The position numbers and the translations under genes are program-made. 64,000 nucleotides of DNA from Pectobacterium cacticida (GTDB lineage: Bacteria; Pseudomonadota; Gammaproteobacteria; Enterobacterales; Enterobacteriaceae). Below, in pieces: positions 44,478-53,990 of this stretch; the stretch's first letter is position 1; each line of letters starts with the position of its first letter. The stretch spans positions 2,170,001 through 2,234,000 of the forward strand of contig NZ_CP133656.1 in NCBI RefSeq assembly GCF_036885195.1, written 5' to 3'. The notes below the pieces were generated by a model. It ran no database searches and was not told the DNA's origin. It saw nothing but the letters and a program-made list of their open reading frames with translations.

Positions 44478-45848
44478 ATGGAATTATCCTCACTGACCGC
44501 CGTTTCCCCGATTGATGGACGCTACGGCGATAAAGTCAGCACATTGCGCACGATTTTTAGCGAATTCGGTTTGCTAAAATTCCGGGTGCAGGTTGAAGTG
44601 CGTTGGCTGCAAAAACTAGCGGCCTGTGCAGAGATCCAGGAAGTTCCTGCATTTGACGCGGACGCAAACGCTTTCCTCGATAAACTTGTCACCGAATTCA
44701 GCGAAGACGACGCGGCGCGAATCAAAACGATAGAGCGCACCACGAATCACGACGTGAAAGCCGTTGAATACTTTTTGAAAGAAAAGGTTGCCACAGTCCC
44801 TGCGCTGCATGCCGTCAATGAATTCATTCATTTCGCCTGCACTTCGGAAGATATTAACAACCTGTCACATGCGTTGATGCTGGATACCGCACGCCGCGAT
44901 GTCATTCTGCCACACTGGCGCCAAATCATTGATGCGCTGAAAGCGCTGGCACAAGAATATCGTGATATTCCACTGCTTTCCCGCACACACGGACAACCCG
45001 CCACGCCGTCCACCATCGGTAAAGAGTTCGCTAACGTGGCCTACCGTATGGAACGCCAATATCGTCAACTGCAACAGGTTGAGATTCTGGGCAAAATTAA
45101 TGGCGCCGTCGGTAACTATAACGCACACCTGGCGGCATACCCAGAAGTGGACTGGCACCAATTCAGCGAAAACTTCGTCACCTCGCTGGGCATTCACTGG
45201 AACCCGTACACCACACAGATCGAACCGCATGATTACATCGCCGAACTGTTCGATTGCATCGCGCGTTTCAATACGATTTTGATCGATTTTGACCGTGATA
45301 TGTGGGGCTACATCGCATTAAACCACTTCAAACAAAAAACCATCGCGGGTGAAATTGGTTCATCCACTATGCCACATAAGGTTAACCCAATTGACTTCGA
45401 GAATTCGGAAGGCAATCTAGGCCTTTCTAACGCAGTCTTGGGGCATCTCGCCAGCAAACTTCCTGTCTCCCGTTGGCAGCGCGATCTCACCGACTCTACC
45501 GTGTTGCGCAATCTTGGGGTAGGTGTAGGTTATGCGCTGATCGCCTATCAGGCCACAATGAAAGGTATCAGTAAGCTGGAAGTCAATCGCGATGGACTGG
45601 CTGAGGAACTGAATCACAATTGGGAAGTGTTGGCCGAACCCATCCAGACGGTGATGCGCCGCTATGGCATTGAAAAACCTTACGAAAAATTGAAAGCTTT
45701 GACGCGCGGCAAACGCGTTGATGCCGCAGGCATTCAGGCATTTATCGATGGCCTGGAGTTACCTGAAGCGGAGAAAACCCGCCTGAAAGCGATGACGCCT
45801 GGCAACTATATTGGCCGTGCGATCGCCATGGTCGATGACCTGAAATAA
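44478..45848 (+). CDS. purB: Adenylosuccinate lyase
   Basis: 456-aa enzyme of purine synthesis (steps 8 and 12). Signature SSTMPHKVNPIDFEN near residue 294, with catalytic residues around it. The ATG at 44478 follows a CAGGAG sequence. Same length as E. coli. Confidence 0.98.
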   Translation: MELSSLTAVSPIDGRYGDKVSTLRTIFSEFGLLKFRVQVEVRWLQKLAACAEIQEVPAFDADANAFLDKLVTEFSEDDAARIKTIERTTNHDVKAVEYFLKEKVATVPALHAVNEFIHFACTSEDINNLSHALMLDTARRDVILPHWRQIIDALKALAQEYRDIPLLSRTHGQPATPSTIGKEFANVAYRMERQYRQLQQVEILGKINGAVGNYNAHLAAYPEVDWHQFSENFVTSLGIHWNPYTTQIEPHDYIAELFDCIARFNTILIDFDRDMWGYIALNHFKQKTIAGEIGSSTMPHKVNPIDFENSEGNLGLSNAVLGHLASKLPVSRWQRDLTDSTVLRNLGVGVGYALIAYQATMKGISKLEVNRDGLAEELNHNWEVLAEPIQTVMRRYGIEKPYEKLKALTRGKRVDAAGIQAFIDGLELPEAEKTRLKAMTPGNYIGRAIAMVDDLK

Positions 45849-45875
45849 CCGCGTTCAAGCGCTTTATCGTCCTCT

Positions 45876-45898
45876 CTGGCGGGCCTCTTGCTCGCCAG
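45876..45898 (+). terminator. Possible terminator of purB
   Basis: CTGGCGGGC / GCTCGCCAG with loop CTCTT, one G-U pair. No clear T run follows, so it may act as a hairpin only. Confidence 0.5.
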
Positions 45899-45917
45899 TG
45901 TTCTGGCATTTCCAGCC

Positions 45918-45934
45918 CGTTTACACCCGGTTTA
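45918..45934 (+). promoter_or_regulatory. PhoP box of phoPQ
   Basis: CGTTTA-CACCC-GGTTTA fits (T/G)GTTTA-N5-(T/G)GTTTA with one mismatch. It ends 11 bases before a GATAAT -10 (45946-45951), the spacing of class I PhoP promoters, so phoPQ is probably autoregulated as in E. coli and Salmonella. Confidence 0.85.
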
Positions 45935-46076
45935 TTCTCTCTGTGGATAATTTAACAAATCAATTAAACCGCTTTCTCTGCATATAATAGTGATGTAGAA
46001 GAGCACGACCGGAATATAGGACGCATAACCGTCTTTCGATAACGGTGAGTCTATCTATTCGACAGAGGAGTTAACA

Positions 46077-46766
46077 ATGCGGATTTTGGTCGTTGAAGAT
46101 AACGTATTACTCCGCCACCATTTAACCGTTCAGATGAACGAAATGGGGCATCAGGTTGACGCAGCGTCCGACGCCAAAGAAGCCGATTATTTTCTGCACG
46201 AGAATCTACCCGACATTGCGATTGTCGACCTCGGATTACCTGACGAGGACGGCATGAGTATGATCAAACGTTGGCGATCTCACCAGGTCAAACTCCCGAT
46301 TTTGGTACTGACCGCACGCGAGGGCTGGCAGGACAAAGTTGCCGTGCTGGAAGCCGGCGCGGATGACTACGTGACCAAACCTTTCCATATGGAGGAAGTG
46401 GTTGCGCGCTTGCAGGCATTAATGCGGCGTAATAGTGGTTTGGCCTCGCAAATTATTAGCCTACCTCCCTTTGAGATCGATTTGTCCCGTCGCGAACTGG
46501 TGATCCACGGATCTCCGATCAAGCTGACCGCGTTCGAATATACGATTGTCGAGACCTTAGTCCGCAATAAAGGAAAAGTCGTTAGTAAAGAGTCGCTGAT
46601 GCTACAGTTATATCCCGATGCCGAACTGCGTGAGAGCCACACTATTGATGTGTTAATGGGGCGATTACGTAAAAAAATTCAGCAGGCTGGCGGGCCGGAT
46701 GCGATCACGACGGTGCGAGGGCAAGGATATCGCTTTGATATTAATACGCCCCCATGCGCAGTATGA
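46077..46766 (+). CDS. phoP: Response regulator PhoP (PehR)
   Basis: 229-aa OmpR-family regulator. Receiver phospho-acceptor D51 in AIVDLGLPDEDG, winged helix DNA-binding domain from about 125. It answers low Mg2+ and host peptides through PhoQ; in Pectobacterium the pair is known as PehR/PehS and affects polygalacturonase expression. The C-terminus is a few residues longer (FDINTPPCAV) than in E. coli (223 aa). Overlaps phoQ. Confidence 0.95.
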   Translation: MRILVVEDNVLLRHHLTVQMNEMGHQVDAASDAKEADYFLHENLPDIAIVDLGLPDEDGMSMIKRWRSHQVKLPILVLTAREGWQDKVAVLEAGADDYVTKPFHMEEVVARLQALMRRNSGLASQIISLPPFEIDLSRRELVIHGSPIKLTAFEYTIVETLVRNKGKVVSKESLMLQLYPDAELRESHTIDVLMGRLRKKIQQAGGPDAITTVRGQGYRFDINTPPCAV

Positions 46767-48217
46767 ATAATAAGAAGCCGCCCTTTTCTCTGCGGATTCG
46801 TTTTCTACTGGCGACGGCGGCTATCGTGCTGGCGCTGTCGCTAGCCTATGGTATCGTCGCGATCATCGGCTACAGTAACAATTTTGATAAAACTTCATTT
46901 CGTTTGCTACGCGGGGAAAGTAACCTTTACTATAGCCTTGCTCAATGGCGTGATAATCAATTACATATCGTGATGCCGCCCGATGTCGACATCAACTTTC
47001 CCACTTTAGTGTTGATCTATGACGAGCACGGCAATGTGCTCTGGCGCGAAAAGCATGTTCCCGAACTGGAAGCGCTGATAAAACCGGAATGGCTTAATAA
47101 AACGGCCTATCATGAACTGGACACCGATACCAATACCAGCAGCGCGGTTTTAAAGGGCCATACCTTACTTCTTAGCAGCCTGAGAGCGCTGAACGGTACA
47201 CATAGCAATGCGTTAACGCACTCCATTGCCGTAAATGTCTATCCGCAAACCGAGCACCTCCCTGCTCTCTCTATTGTCGTCATTGACCGTATCCCACAGG
47301 AACTACAACAAGAAGATGTCGTGTGGGAGTGGTTTAGCTATGTGCTGATCGCTAACCTTCTATTGGTGCTCCCTTTATTGTGGTTGGGTGCCCACTGGAG
47401 CCTGCGCCCTATTGAGCATCTGGTCAGGCAGATTGCCGAGCTAGAGAAAGGTACACGCGATCGGTTAGATGAAAAACCACCGCGTGAATTGTTTAGTTTG
47501 GTGAAAAACCTCAATATTTTGTTGAATAACGAACGCCAGCGCTATCACAAATACCGCACGACGCTGACCGACCTCACCCATAGCCTGAAAACGCCGTTGG
47601 CGGTTTTACAGACTACTTTGCGGGCGTTGCGCACCGGCAAAGAGATCACCATCGACCAGGCGGAGCCTATTATGCTGGCGCAGATTAGCCGCATCTCCCA
47701 GCAGATAGGTTATTACCTGCATCGCGCTAGCGTGCGGTCCGAACATACCCTTCTGCTACGTGAAGTGCATTCGGTTCCGGCACTATTGGATGGCCTGTGC
47801 TCCGCGCTCAATAAGGTCTACCAGCGTAAAGGCGTGGTGTTAACGTTGGATATTCCGCCGGAACTGACTTTCGTGGGTGAGAAGAATGATTTTATGGAAG
47901 TATTAGGCAATATCCTTGATAACGCCTGTAAATACTGTCTGGAATTCGTCGAAATCAGCGTGCAATATTCCGATCACAAGCTGCACCTGATCATTGATGA
48001 CGATGGTCCCGGTATCCACGAAAGCAAGCGTGAAATCATCTTCCAGCGTGGCCAGCGCGCCGACCGTATGCGCCCCGGACAAGGTATCGGCCTTGCGGTC
48101 GCCGTTGACATCATCGAACAGTATCAGGGGGAGATCCTTATCAGTGACAGCGCGCTGGGTGGCGCTCGCGTCGAGGCTATTTTCTCTCGCCAGAACCTGA
48201 GTCAGAATGAGGGGTAA
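46754..48217 (+). CDS. phoQ: Sensor kinase PhoQ (PehS)
   Basis: 487-aa sensor kinase. First membrane segment about 17-40, periplasmic sensor domain to about 195, second segment about 197-217, HAMP, then DHp (phospho-acceptor H in LTDLTHSLKTPL) and the ATPase domain (N-box GNILDNACKYCLEF, G-box RPGQGIGLAV). The acidic patch of E. coli PhoQ (EDDDDAE) is absent in this sensor; the matching region reads RALNGTHSNALTHS. The start at 46754 or ATG 46763 cannot be decided. Confidence 0.94.
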   Translation: MRSMNNKKPPFSLRIRFLLATAAIVLALSLAYGIVAIIGYSNNFDKTSFRLLRGESNLYYSLAQWRDNQLHIVMPPDVDINFPTLVLIYDEHGNVLWREKHVPELEALIKPEWLNKTAYHELDTDTNTSSAVLKGHTLLLSSLRALNGTHSNALTHSIAVNVYPQTEHLPALSIVVIDRIPQELQQEDVVWEWFSYVLIANLLLVLPLLWLGAHWSLRPIEHLVRQIAELEKGTRDRLDEKPPRELFSLVKNLNILLNNERQRYHKYRTTLTDLTHSLKTPLAVLQTTLRALRTGKEITIDQAEPIMLAQISRISQQIGYYLHRASVRSEHTLLLREVHSVPALLDGLCSALNKVYQRKGVVLTLDIPPELTFVGEKNDFMEVLGNILDNACKYCLEFVEISVQYSDHKLHLIIDDDGPGIHESKREIIFQRGQRADRMRPGQGIGLAVAVDIIEQYQGEILISDSALGGARVEAIFSRQNLSQNEG

Positions 48218-48351
48218 AAGGCGGTACAGCACGTGAGGCTTCCGCTATACTGACTGCCAAAATGCGGCTTGTTTTAAAATACTGATTATTTCAATAAAAA
48301 TCATGTCTTCAAGAACAGTCATTTCCTCAAAACGCGTTTCTGGAAACTAGT

Positions 48352-49473
48352 ATGGACTATCAGCTTAATCTCGACTGGCAGGATTTTTTAGCGAACCACT
48401 GGCAAAAGCGTCCACTGTTGATCAAAGGCGGCTTTACGCATTTTATCGACCCCATTTCTCCAGACGAACTCGCCGGACTGGCGTTGGAAAATGAGGTCGA
48501 TAGTCGTTTAGTCAGCCATCAGAACGGACGATGGCAGGTCAGCCACGGCCCTTTTGAAAGCTACGATCATTTGGGAGAAAGTCAATGGTCGCTGCTGGTA
48601 CAGGCGGTCGATCATTGGCATGAACCCTCCTCTGCCTTAATGCAGCCATTTCGCCGGTTGCCGGACTGGCGTATGGATGATTTGATGATTTCATTTTCTG
48701 TACCTGGCGGCGGCGTAGGGCCGCATCTGGATCAATATGATGTTTTCATCATCCAGGGAACAGGACGCCGCCGCTGGCGCGTCGGTGAGAAAATACCGAT
48801 GAAACAGCACTGCCCTCATCCCGACCTTCTTCAGGTTGATCCCTTTGACGCCATTATTGATGACGAGTTGGAACCGGGCGATATTCTGTATATTCCGCCG
48901 GGCTTCCCGCACGATGGCTATTCATTAGAAAACTCGCTGAATTATTCGGTAGGGTTCCGGGCGCCAAATGCCCGCGAGTTGATCAGTAGCTTTGCGGATT
49001 ACGTCATCTCGCGCGAACTCGGTAGTTACCGCTACAGCGATCCTGATATTCCATCTCGGGAGCGTATCGCAAGCGTATTGCCGCAGGAACTGGATGCGCT
49101 GCAAAAAATGATGTTGGAATTGGTTCAACAGCCTGAACATTTCCAGAATTGGTTTGGCGAATTCATTTCTCAGTCGCGCCATGAACTTGACCTTTCTCCG
49201 CCAGAACCCCCTTATCAACCCAATGAAGTGTATGAATGCCTACAACAGGGAGATCCTCTGCGTCGATTAGGGGGGCTCCGCGTTATCTGTGTGGGGAATA
49301 GCGGCTTCGTGAATGGCGAGAAACTAGATACTCCGCACCAGGCTGCGCTATTGGCGCTGGCGGAGCACCCAATCGTTGATGCGCAACTATTGGGTGAAGC
49401 ACTAGAGGATCCCGCCTTCCTCGCACAACTCACCGCGCTGGTTAACAATGGTTACTGGTACTTTGTAGATTAA
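48352..49473 (+). CDS. roxA: 50S L16 arginine hydroxylase RoxA (YcfD)
   Basis: 373-aa JmjC-type Fe(II)/2-oxoglutarate oxygenase that hydroxylates Arg81 of ribosomal protein L16. The HxD iron motif is HLDQYD near residue 125, and the second His lies in GFPHDGY. Length equals E. coli. Convergent with pepT. Confidence 0.95.
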   Translation: MDYQLNLDWQDFLANHWQKRPLLIKGGFTHFIDPISPDELAGLALENEVDSRLVSHQNGRWQVSHGPFESYDHLGESQWSLLVQAVDHWHEPSSALMQPFRRLPDWRMDDLMISFSVPGGGVGPHLDQYDVFIIQGTGRRRWRVGEKIPMKQHCPHPDLLQVDPFDAIIDDELEPGDILYIPPGFPHDGYSLENSLNYSVGFRAPNARELISSFADYVISRELGSYRYSDPDIPSRERIASVLPQELDALQKMMLELVQQPEHFQNWFGEFISQSRHELDLSPPEPPYQPNEVYECLQQGDPLRRLGGLRVICVGNSGFVNGEKLDTPHQAALLALAEHPIVDAQLLGEALEDPAFLAQLTALVNNGYWYFVD

Positions 49474-49551
49474 TATCACGGCTAGAGGCGAGTAGCAGAA
49501 TAATGCCAAGGCGGGCATGTCCCGCCATGTTCACCGTGGAAAATACATCGC

Positions 49552-50784
49552 TTATGGCTTTGCGCGCAACGCCGTCAGTTCGGCAATACGCATAATCACC
49601 GAGACCGCTTGTTCCATGCCTTCCAGTGTGACAAATTCATGTTTACCGTGATAGTTATAGCCACCCGTAAACAAATTCGGACACGGCAACCCTTGAAACG
49701 ATAGGTGTGCGCCGTCTGTACCGCCGCGGATCGGTTTGATATTCGGCTCAATGCCGCAATCCTGCATTGCCTGCTGTGCCAGCGCAATAATATGTGGATG
49801 CTGCTCAACCTGCTCACGCATGTTGTAGTATGTGTCGGTAATCGTGACTTCAATATAACAATCTGGGTGCAGCCCTTCGCCAACCTTTTCCGCTATATCC
49901 AGCATCGTTTGTTTACGCTGTTCAAAACCATGGCGATCAAAATCCCGGACAATATAGTGTAACTCTGCTCGCTCAACGGTGCCTTTCATACTATGAAGAT
50001 GGTAGAAGCCCTGATAGCCTTCCGTCAGCTCCGGTGACTCTTTCTCTGGCACGAGTTGATGATAGCGTGACGCCAACGTTAACGCGTTGACCATGACGCC
50101 CTTTGCACTACCGGGATGCACGTTGTTGCCCGCGATTTTTATTTGAACCGAGGCAGCGTTAAAATTCTCATACTCTAATTCGCCGACGCCCCCGCCATCC
50201 ACGGTATAGGCCCACTGAGCATTAAATGCTGCAACATCAAAAAACTGCGCACCTTTACCAATTTCTTCATCTGGCGTAAAGGCAAGGCGAATTTCGCCAT
50301 GCGGCAGGTGGCTCTGTTTAAGCCGCACCAGCGCAGTGATAATCTCTGCGATCCCCGCTTTATCATCCGCCCCCAACAGCGTTTTGCCATCTGTCGTAAT
50401 TAGCGTATGCCCCAGAAGCTGATGCAACACAGGGAACATCACGGGGGACAACACTTCATCCCCTACGCCAAGCGCAATATCACCGCCGCGATAATTTTCC
50501 AAAATTTGCGGATTCACATTTTTACCGCTAAATTCCGGCGACGTATCCATGTGTGAAATAAACCCGATAACCGGAACGGGCCAGGCAACATTAGCGGGAA
50601 GCGTCGCCATCAGGCAGCCCTGTTTACTTAGGCTGACCTGTTCAAATCCCAATTCCAACAATTCTTGTTGCAACGCCCGCGCCAGCTTCCATTGTCCCTC
50701 GGTACTCGGTACCTGGCGAACGCCGGATTTAGACTGTGTGTCAAACGAAACGTAATTCAAAAACCTGTCGAGTAATTTATCCAT
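49552..50784 (-). CDS. pepT: Peptidase T
   Basis: 410-aa M20 zinc tripeptidase. Zinc ligands and catalytic residues in FISHMDTSPEFSG, LLGADDKAGIAE and TPDEEIGKG. The ATG 50784 (MDKLLDRFLNYVSFDTQ) matches the family N-terminus; an upstream in-frame codon is not supported. Divergent from potA. Confidence 0.97.
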   Translation of the reverse strand: MDKLLDRFLNYVSFDTQSKSGVRQVPSTEGQWKLARALQQELLELGFEQVSLSKQGCLMATLPANVAWPVPVIGFISHMDTSPEFSGKNVNPQILENYRGGDIALGVGDEVLSPVMFPVLHQLLGHTLITTDGKTLLGADDKAGIAEIITALVRLKQSHLPHGEIRLAFTPDEEIGKGAQFFDVAAFNAQWAYTVDGGGVGELEYENFNAASVQIKIAGNNVHPGSAKGVMVNALTLASRYHQLVPEKESPELTEGYQGFYHLHSMKGTVERAELHYIVRDFDRHGFEQRKQTMLDIAEKVGEGLHPDCYIEVTITDTYYNMREQVEQHPHIIALAQQAMQDCGIEPNIKPIRGGTDGAHLSFQGLPCPNLFTGGYNYHGKHEFVTLEGMEQAVSVIMRIAELTALRAKP

Positions 50785-51164
50785 CTTTTTATGCCCCCTG
50801 AACCCTGACAAGCATTATGGATAGCGCTACTCTGGCAAATATTGCGTCAGGTCAGTTTTTATCTTATTTAACAGCGGGAGAGACCAGAATTCAGGCTAAA
50901 AAGCCACCGTGGCAGCGCCATACGCGCCTCAATCTTGAAACCGTTAAGAAACAATGGAGTAACAGTTATATTCCCTTACTGAAGGGATCTCCGCTATTCT
51001 TTTATCCATTAGCCGCCAGTCAGTCACGTAAGTTGGCGTTAAGCTGCGTTTCCCGTAAAATGCCGCCCTTACTTGCACCCCCACTGTCTGAAAGGTGATA
51101 ACCCTGGTACGATCGCAATAATCATGTTGCCGATCTGCCGAATCAGGAATAGAGCTATACCTTA
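50785..51164. other. pepT-potA divergent region
   Basis: 380 bases. A 93-residue plus-strand frame (50817-51098) has no ribosome site and no recognisable motif; I do not call it a gene. Promoters for both neighbours must lie here, but I cannot point to clear boxes. Confidence 0.4.
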
Positions 51165-52280
51165 ATGAAAGAAAACTCCCTGACTGTGCCGGTCGTTGAA
51201 TTGATCAACGTCCATAAAGGCTTTGATGGCAAAGACATCATTTCACACTTTAATCTCACTATTAATAACGGCGAGTTTCTGACGATCCTTGGCCCTTCCG
51301 GCTGTGGGAAAACCACCGTACTGCGTCTGATTGCCGGGCTGGAAGCGGTCGATAGCGGCAATATTATGCTGGAAAAGCAAGATATTACCCATCAACCCGC
51401 GGAGCAACGCCATGTAAATACCGTGTTCCAAAGCTACGCGTTGTTTCCTCACCTCAGCGTGTTCGAGAACGTAGCGTTTGGCCTGCGTATGCAGAAAACA
51501 CCTGCCGCAGAGATTACGCCACGCGTAACGGAAGCGCTAAAAATGGTGCAACTTGACGCGCTGGCGCAGCGCCGCCCCCACCAGCTATCAGGCGGTCAGC
51601 AACAGCGCGTCGCTATTGCCCGCGCTGTGGTTAACCAGCCCAAAGTGCTACTGCTGGACGAATCGCTTTCAGCGCTCGATTACAAGCTACGTAAGCAGAT
51701 GCAAAACGAACTCAAAGCGCTGCAACGTAAACTGGGCATTACCTTTATTTTCGTCACGCACGATCAGGAAGAAGCGCTGACTATGTCTGACCGCATCGTA
51801 GTCATGCGCGAAGGACGTATTGAGCAAGATGGCACGCCGCGTGAAATCTACGAAGAACCGAAAAATCTGTTCGTTGCCAGTTTTATTGGCGAAATTAATA
51901 TCTTCGACGCCGTGGTGCTGGAGCCTCTTGACGAACAGCGGGTTCGCGCCAGGGTAGAAGGCCACGAATGTGCGATCGCCGTCAACTTTCCGGTCCACAT
52001 TGGTCAGCACCTTAACGTATTGCTACGCCCGGAAGATTTACGTGTCGAAGAGCTAGGCGATGGCATGCAGGCGCAAGGCATGGTGGGTTATGTGCGTGAG
52101 CGCAACTATAAAGGTATGACGCTGGAATCCAACATCGAGTTGGAAAACGGCAAAATGGTCATGGTCAGCGAATTCTTCAACGAAGACGATCCCGATTTCG
52201 ATCATTCACTCAATCAGAAGGTCGATGTCACTTGGGTAGAAAGCTGGGAGGTCGTCCTTAACGATGAAGACGCCGCGTAA
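51165..52280 (+). CDS. potA: Spermidine/putrescine ABC importer ATPase PotA
   Basis: 371-aa ATPase of the polyamine importer. Walker A GPSGCGKTT at 43-51, signature LSGGQQQRVA, Walker B VLLLDE, and a C-terminal TOBE-like regulatory domain. It overlaps potB by 17 bases. First gene of potABCD. Confidence 0.97.
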   Translation: MKENSLTVPVVELINVHKGFDGKDIISHFNLTINNGEFLTILGPSGCGKTTVLRLIAGLEAVDSGNIMLEKQDITHQPAEQRHVNTVFQSYALFPHLSVFENVAFGLRMQKTPAAEITPRVTEALKMVQLDALAQRRPHQLSGGQQQRVAIARAVVNQPKVLLLDESLSALDYKLRKQMQNELKALQRKLGITFIFVTHDQEEALTMSDRIVVMREGRIEQDGTPREIYEEPKNLFVASFIGEINIFDAVVLEPLDEQRVRARVEGHECAIAVNFPVHIGQHLNVLLRPEDLRVEELGDGMQAQGMVGYVRERNYKGMTLESNIELENGKMVMVSEFFNEDDPDFDHSLNQKVDVTWVESWEVVLNDEDAA

Positions 52281-53124
52281 ACGCTTTCAAAACATGATTA
52301 TTACTCTCATCGTATCCTGGCTGGTGTTATTTGTTTTCCTGCCCAATCTGATGATTATCGCGACCAGTTTTCTCACGCGCGATGATGCCCATTTCGTCAG
52401 TCTGGTCTTTACGCTGGAAAACTATACGCGACTGATCGATCCACTGTATGCCTCAGTGTTGCTGCATTCGCTGAATATGGCGGTTATCGCTACGCTCTGC
52501 TGTTTACTACTCGGCTATCCGTTTGCATTTATTCTGGCGCGCTTACCAAAGAGAATTCAGCCGTTGATGTTATTTTTACTCATCGTGCCGTTCTGGACTA
52601 ATTCGCTGATCCGTATTTATGGACTGAAAATTTTCCTGAGCACGCGAGGACATCTGAACGAATTCCTGCTTTGGACTGGTCTCATCGATACCCCAATACG
52701 GATTATGTATACTTCTGAAGCGGTGATCCTCGGCCTGATTTATATTTTGCTGCCTTTTATGGTCCTGCCGCTCTACTCCAGTATCGAGAAGCTGGATAAG
52801 TCGTATCTAGAAGCCGCACGCGATTTAGGCGCCAATAAATGGCAAACCTTTATTCGCGTAGTGATCCCGCTCACGATGCCGGGAATCATTGCGGGCTGTT
52901 TATTAGTGCTATTACCCGCTATGGGGTTGTTCTTCGTCGCCGACTTGATGGGCGGAGCCAAAAATCTCTTGATCGGCAATGTAATTAAAAGCCAGTTTCT
53001 CAATATTCGCGATTGGCCGTTTGGCGCCGCCACGAGCATTTGCCTAACGCTGATCATGGGTGTGCTGTTGTTTATCTACTACCGCACTGCGCGCATGCTC
53101 AACAAGAAGGGAGAACTGGAATGA
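52264..53124 (+). CDS. potB: Spermidine/putrescine ABC permease PotB
   Basis: 286-aa six-segment permease. EAA loop reads EAARDLGANKWQTFIRVVIP. Overlaps potA by 17 bases and potC by 4 bases (ATGA). Confidence 0.97.
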   Translation: MKTPRKRFQNMIITLIVSWLVLFVFLPNLMIIATSFLTRDDAHFVSLVFTLENYTRLIDPLYASVLLHSLNMAVIATLCCLLLGYPFAFILARLPKRIQPLMLFLLIVPFWTNSLIRIYGLKIFLSTRGHLNEFLLWTGLIDTPIRIMYTSEAVILGLIYILLPFMVLPLYSSIEKLDKSYLEAARDLGANKWQTFIRVVIPLTMPGIIAGCLLVLLPAMGLFFVADLMGGAKNLLIGNVIKSQFLNIRDWPFGAATSICLTLIMGVLLFIYYRTARMLNKKGELE

Positions 53125-53897
53125 TCGGACGTGTACTGCGCGGTGGATTGATGTCCATCATTTACGCTTACCTGTATATCCCGATCGTTATTCTGATCGT
53201 GAATTCCTTTAATCAGGCACGCTTCGGCATCAACTGGCAGGGGTTTACGCTAGACTGGTATCGTCTGCTCATAAACAACGACAGCCTGCTTCAGGCCGCA
53301 CAGCATTCGTTGACAATGGCTATTTTCTCCGCAACTTTTGCCACGCTGATTGGTTCCTTAACGGCGGTTGCGCTGTATCGCTATCGTTTTCGCGGTAAAC
53401 CTTTTGTCGGCGGTATGCTATTCGTTGTGATGATGTCGCCCGATATTGTGATGGCCATTTCTCTGCTGGTGCTCTTCATGCTACTGGGCATCTCACTCGG
53501 CTTCTGGTCGCTGCTGTTTTCCCACATCACTTTTTGCCTGCCGTTTGTCGTCGTAACGGTTTACTCGCGTTTGAAGGGGTTTGATGTGCGAATGTTGGAA
53601 GCTGCGCGTGATTTAGGTGCCAGCGAGGTCATTATTTTACGCAAAATTATTTTACCGCTGGCCATGCCGGCGGTCGCCGCCAGTTGGTTACTCAGCTTTA
53701 CGTTATCGATGGATGACGTGGTGGTGTCCTCCTTTGTCACCGGGCCTGCGTATGAAATCCTACCGTTAAAAATCTACTCGATGGTAAAGGTCGGCGTCTC
53801 GCCGGAAGTCAACGCACTGGCAACTATTTTACTGGTTTTATCGCTGGTGCTGGTGCTGAGTAGCCAACTCATTTTACGCGATCGCACCGGAAAATAA
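53121..53897 (+). CDS. potC: Spermidine/putrescine ABC permease PotC
   Basis: 258-aa permease, partner of PotB. EAA loop EAARDLGASEVIILRKIILP. The ATG at 53121 overlaps the potB stop and has GGGAGAACTGG before it. The open frame extends upstream but lies within potB and is not used. Confidence 0.97.
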   Translation: MIGRVLRGGLMSIIYAYLYIPIVILIVNSFNQARFGINWQGFTLDWYRLLINNDSLLQAAQHSLTMAIFSATFATLIGSLTAVALYRYRFRGKPFVGGMLFVVMMSPDIVMAISLLVLFMLLGISLGFWSLLFSHITFCLPFVVVTVYSRLKGFDVRMLEAARDLGASEVIILRKIILPLAMPAVAASWLLSFTLSMDDVVVSSFVTGPAYEILPLKIYSMVKVGVSPEVNALATILLVLSLVLVLSSQLILRDRTGK

Positions 53898-53936
53898 GGC
53901 GGCGGCTTACGCAGTGAATGATGACATTTATATTTG

Positions 53937-53962
53937 CATACCTGTCGATATCGGCAGGTATG
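53937..53962. repeat. 26-base near-perfect palindrome before potD
   Basis: CATACCTG, CGATATCG and CAGGTATG nested into one hairpin with a single mismatch pair. It lies 29 bases before the potD start and has no T run, so it is more likely an RNA processing or stability element than a terminator. Confidence 0.7.
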
Positions 53963-53990
53963 TCCTTTGGGACTTATGAGGAGGTAAACA

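Noticed and set aside
45949..45975. Second, inverted PhoP box before phoP
   Set aside because: TTAACA and TAAACC occur but with the wrong period; the direct repeat at 45918 explains the promoter.
49510..49526. Terminator between roxA and pepT
   Set aside because: GGCGGG / CCCGCC hairpin is short and has no T run on either side; too weak to call.
50817..51098. 93-residue frame between pepT and potA
   Set aside because: No ribosome site or recognisable features; overlaps the place where promoters of both neighbours must lie.
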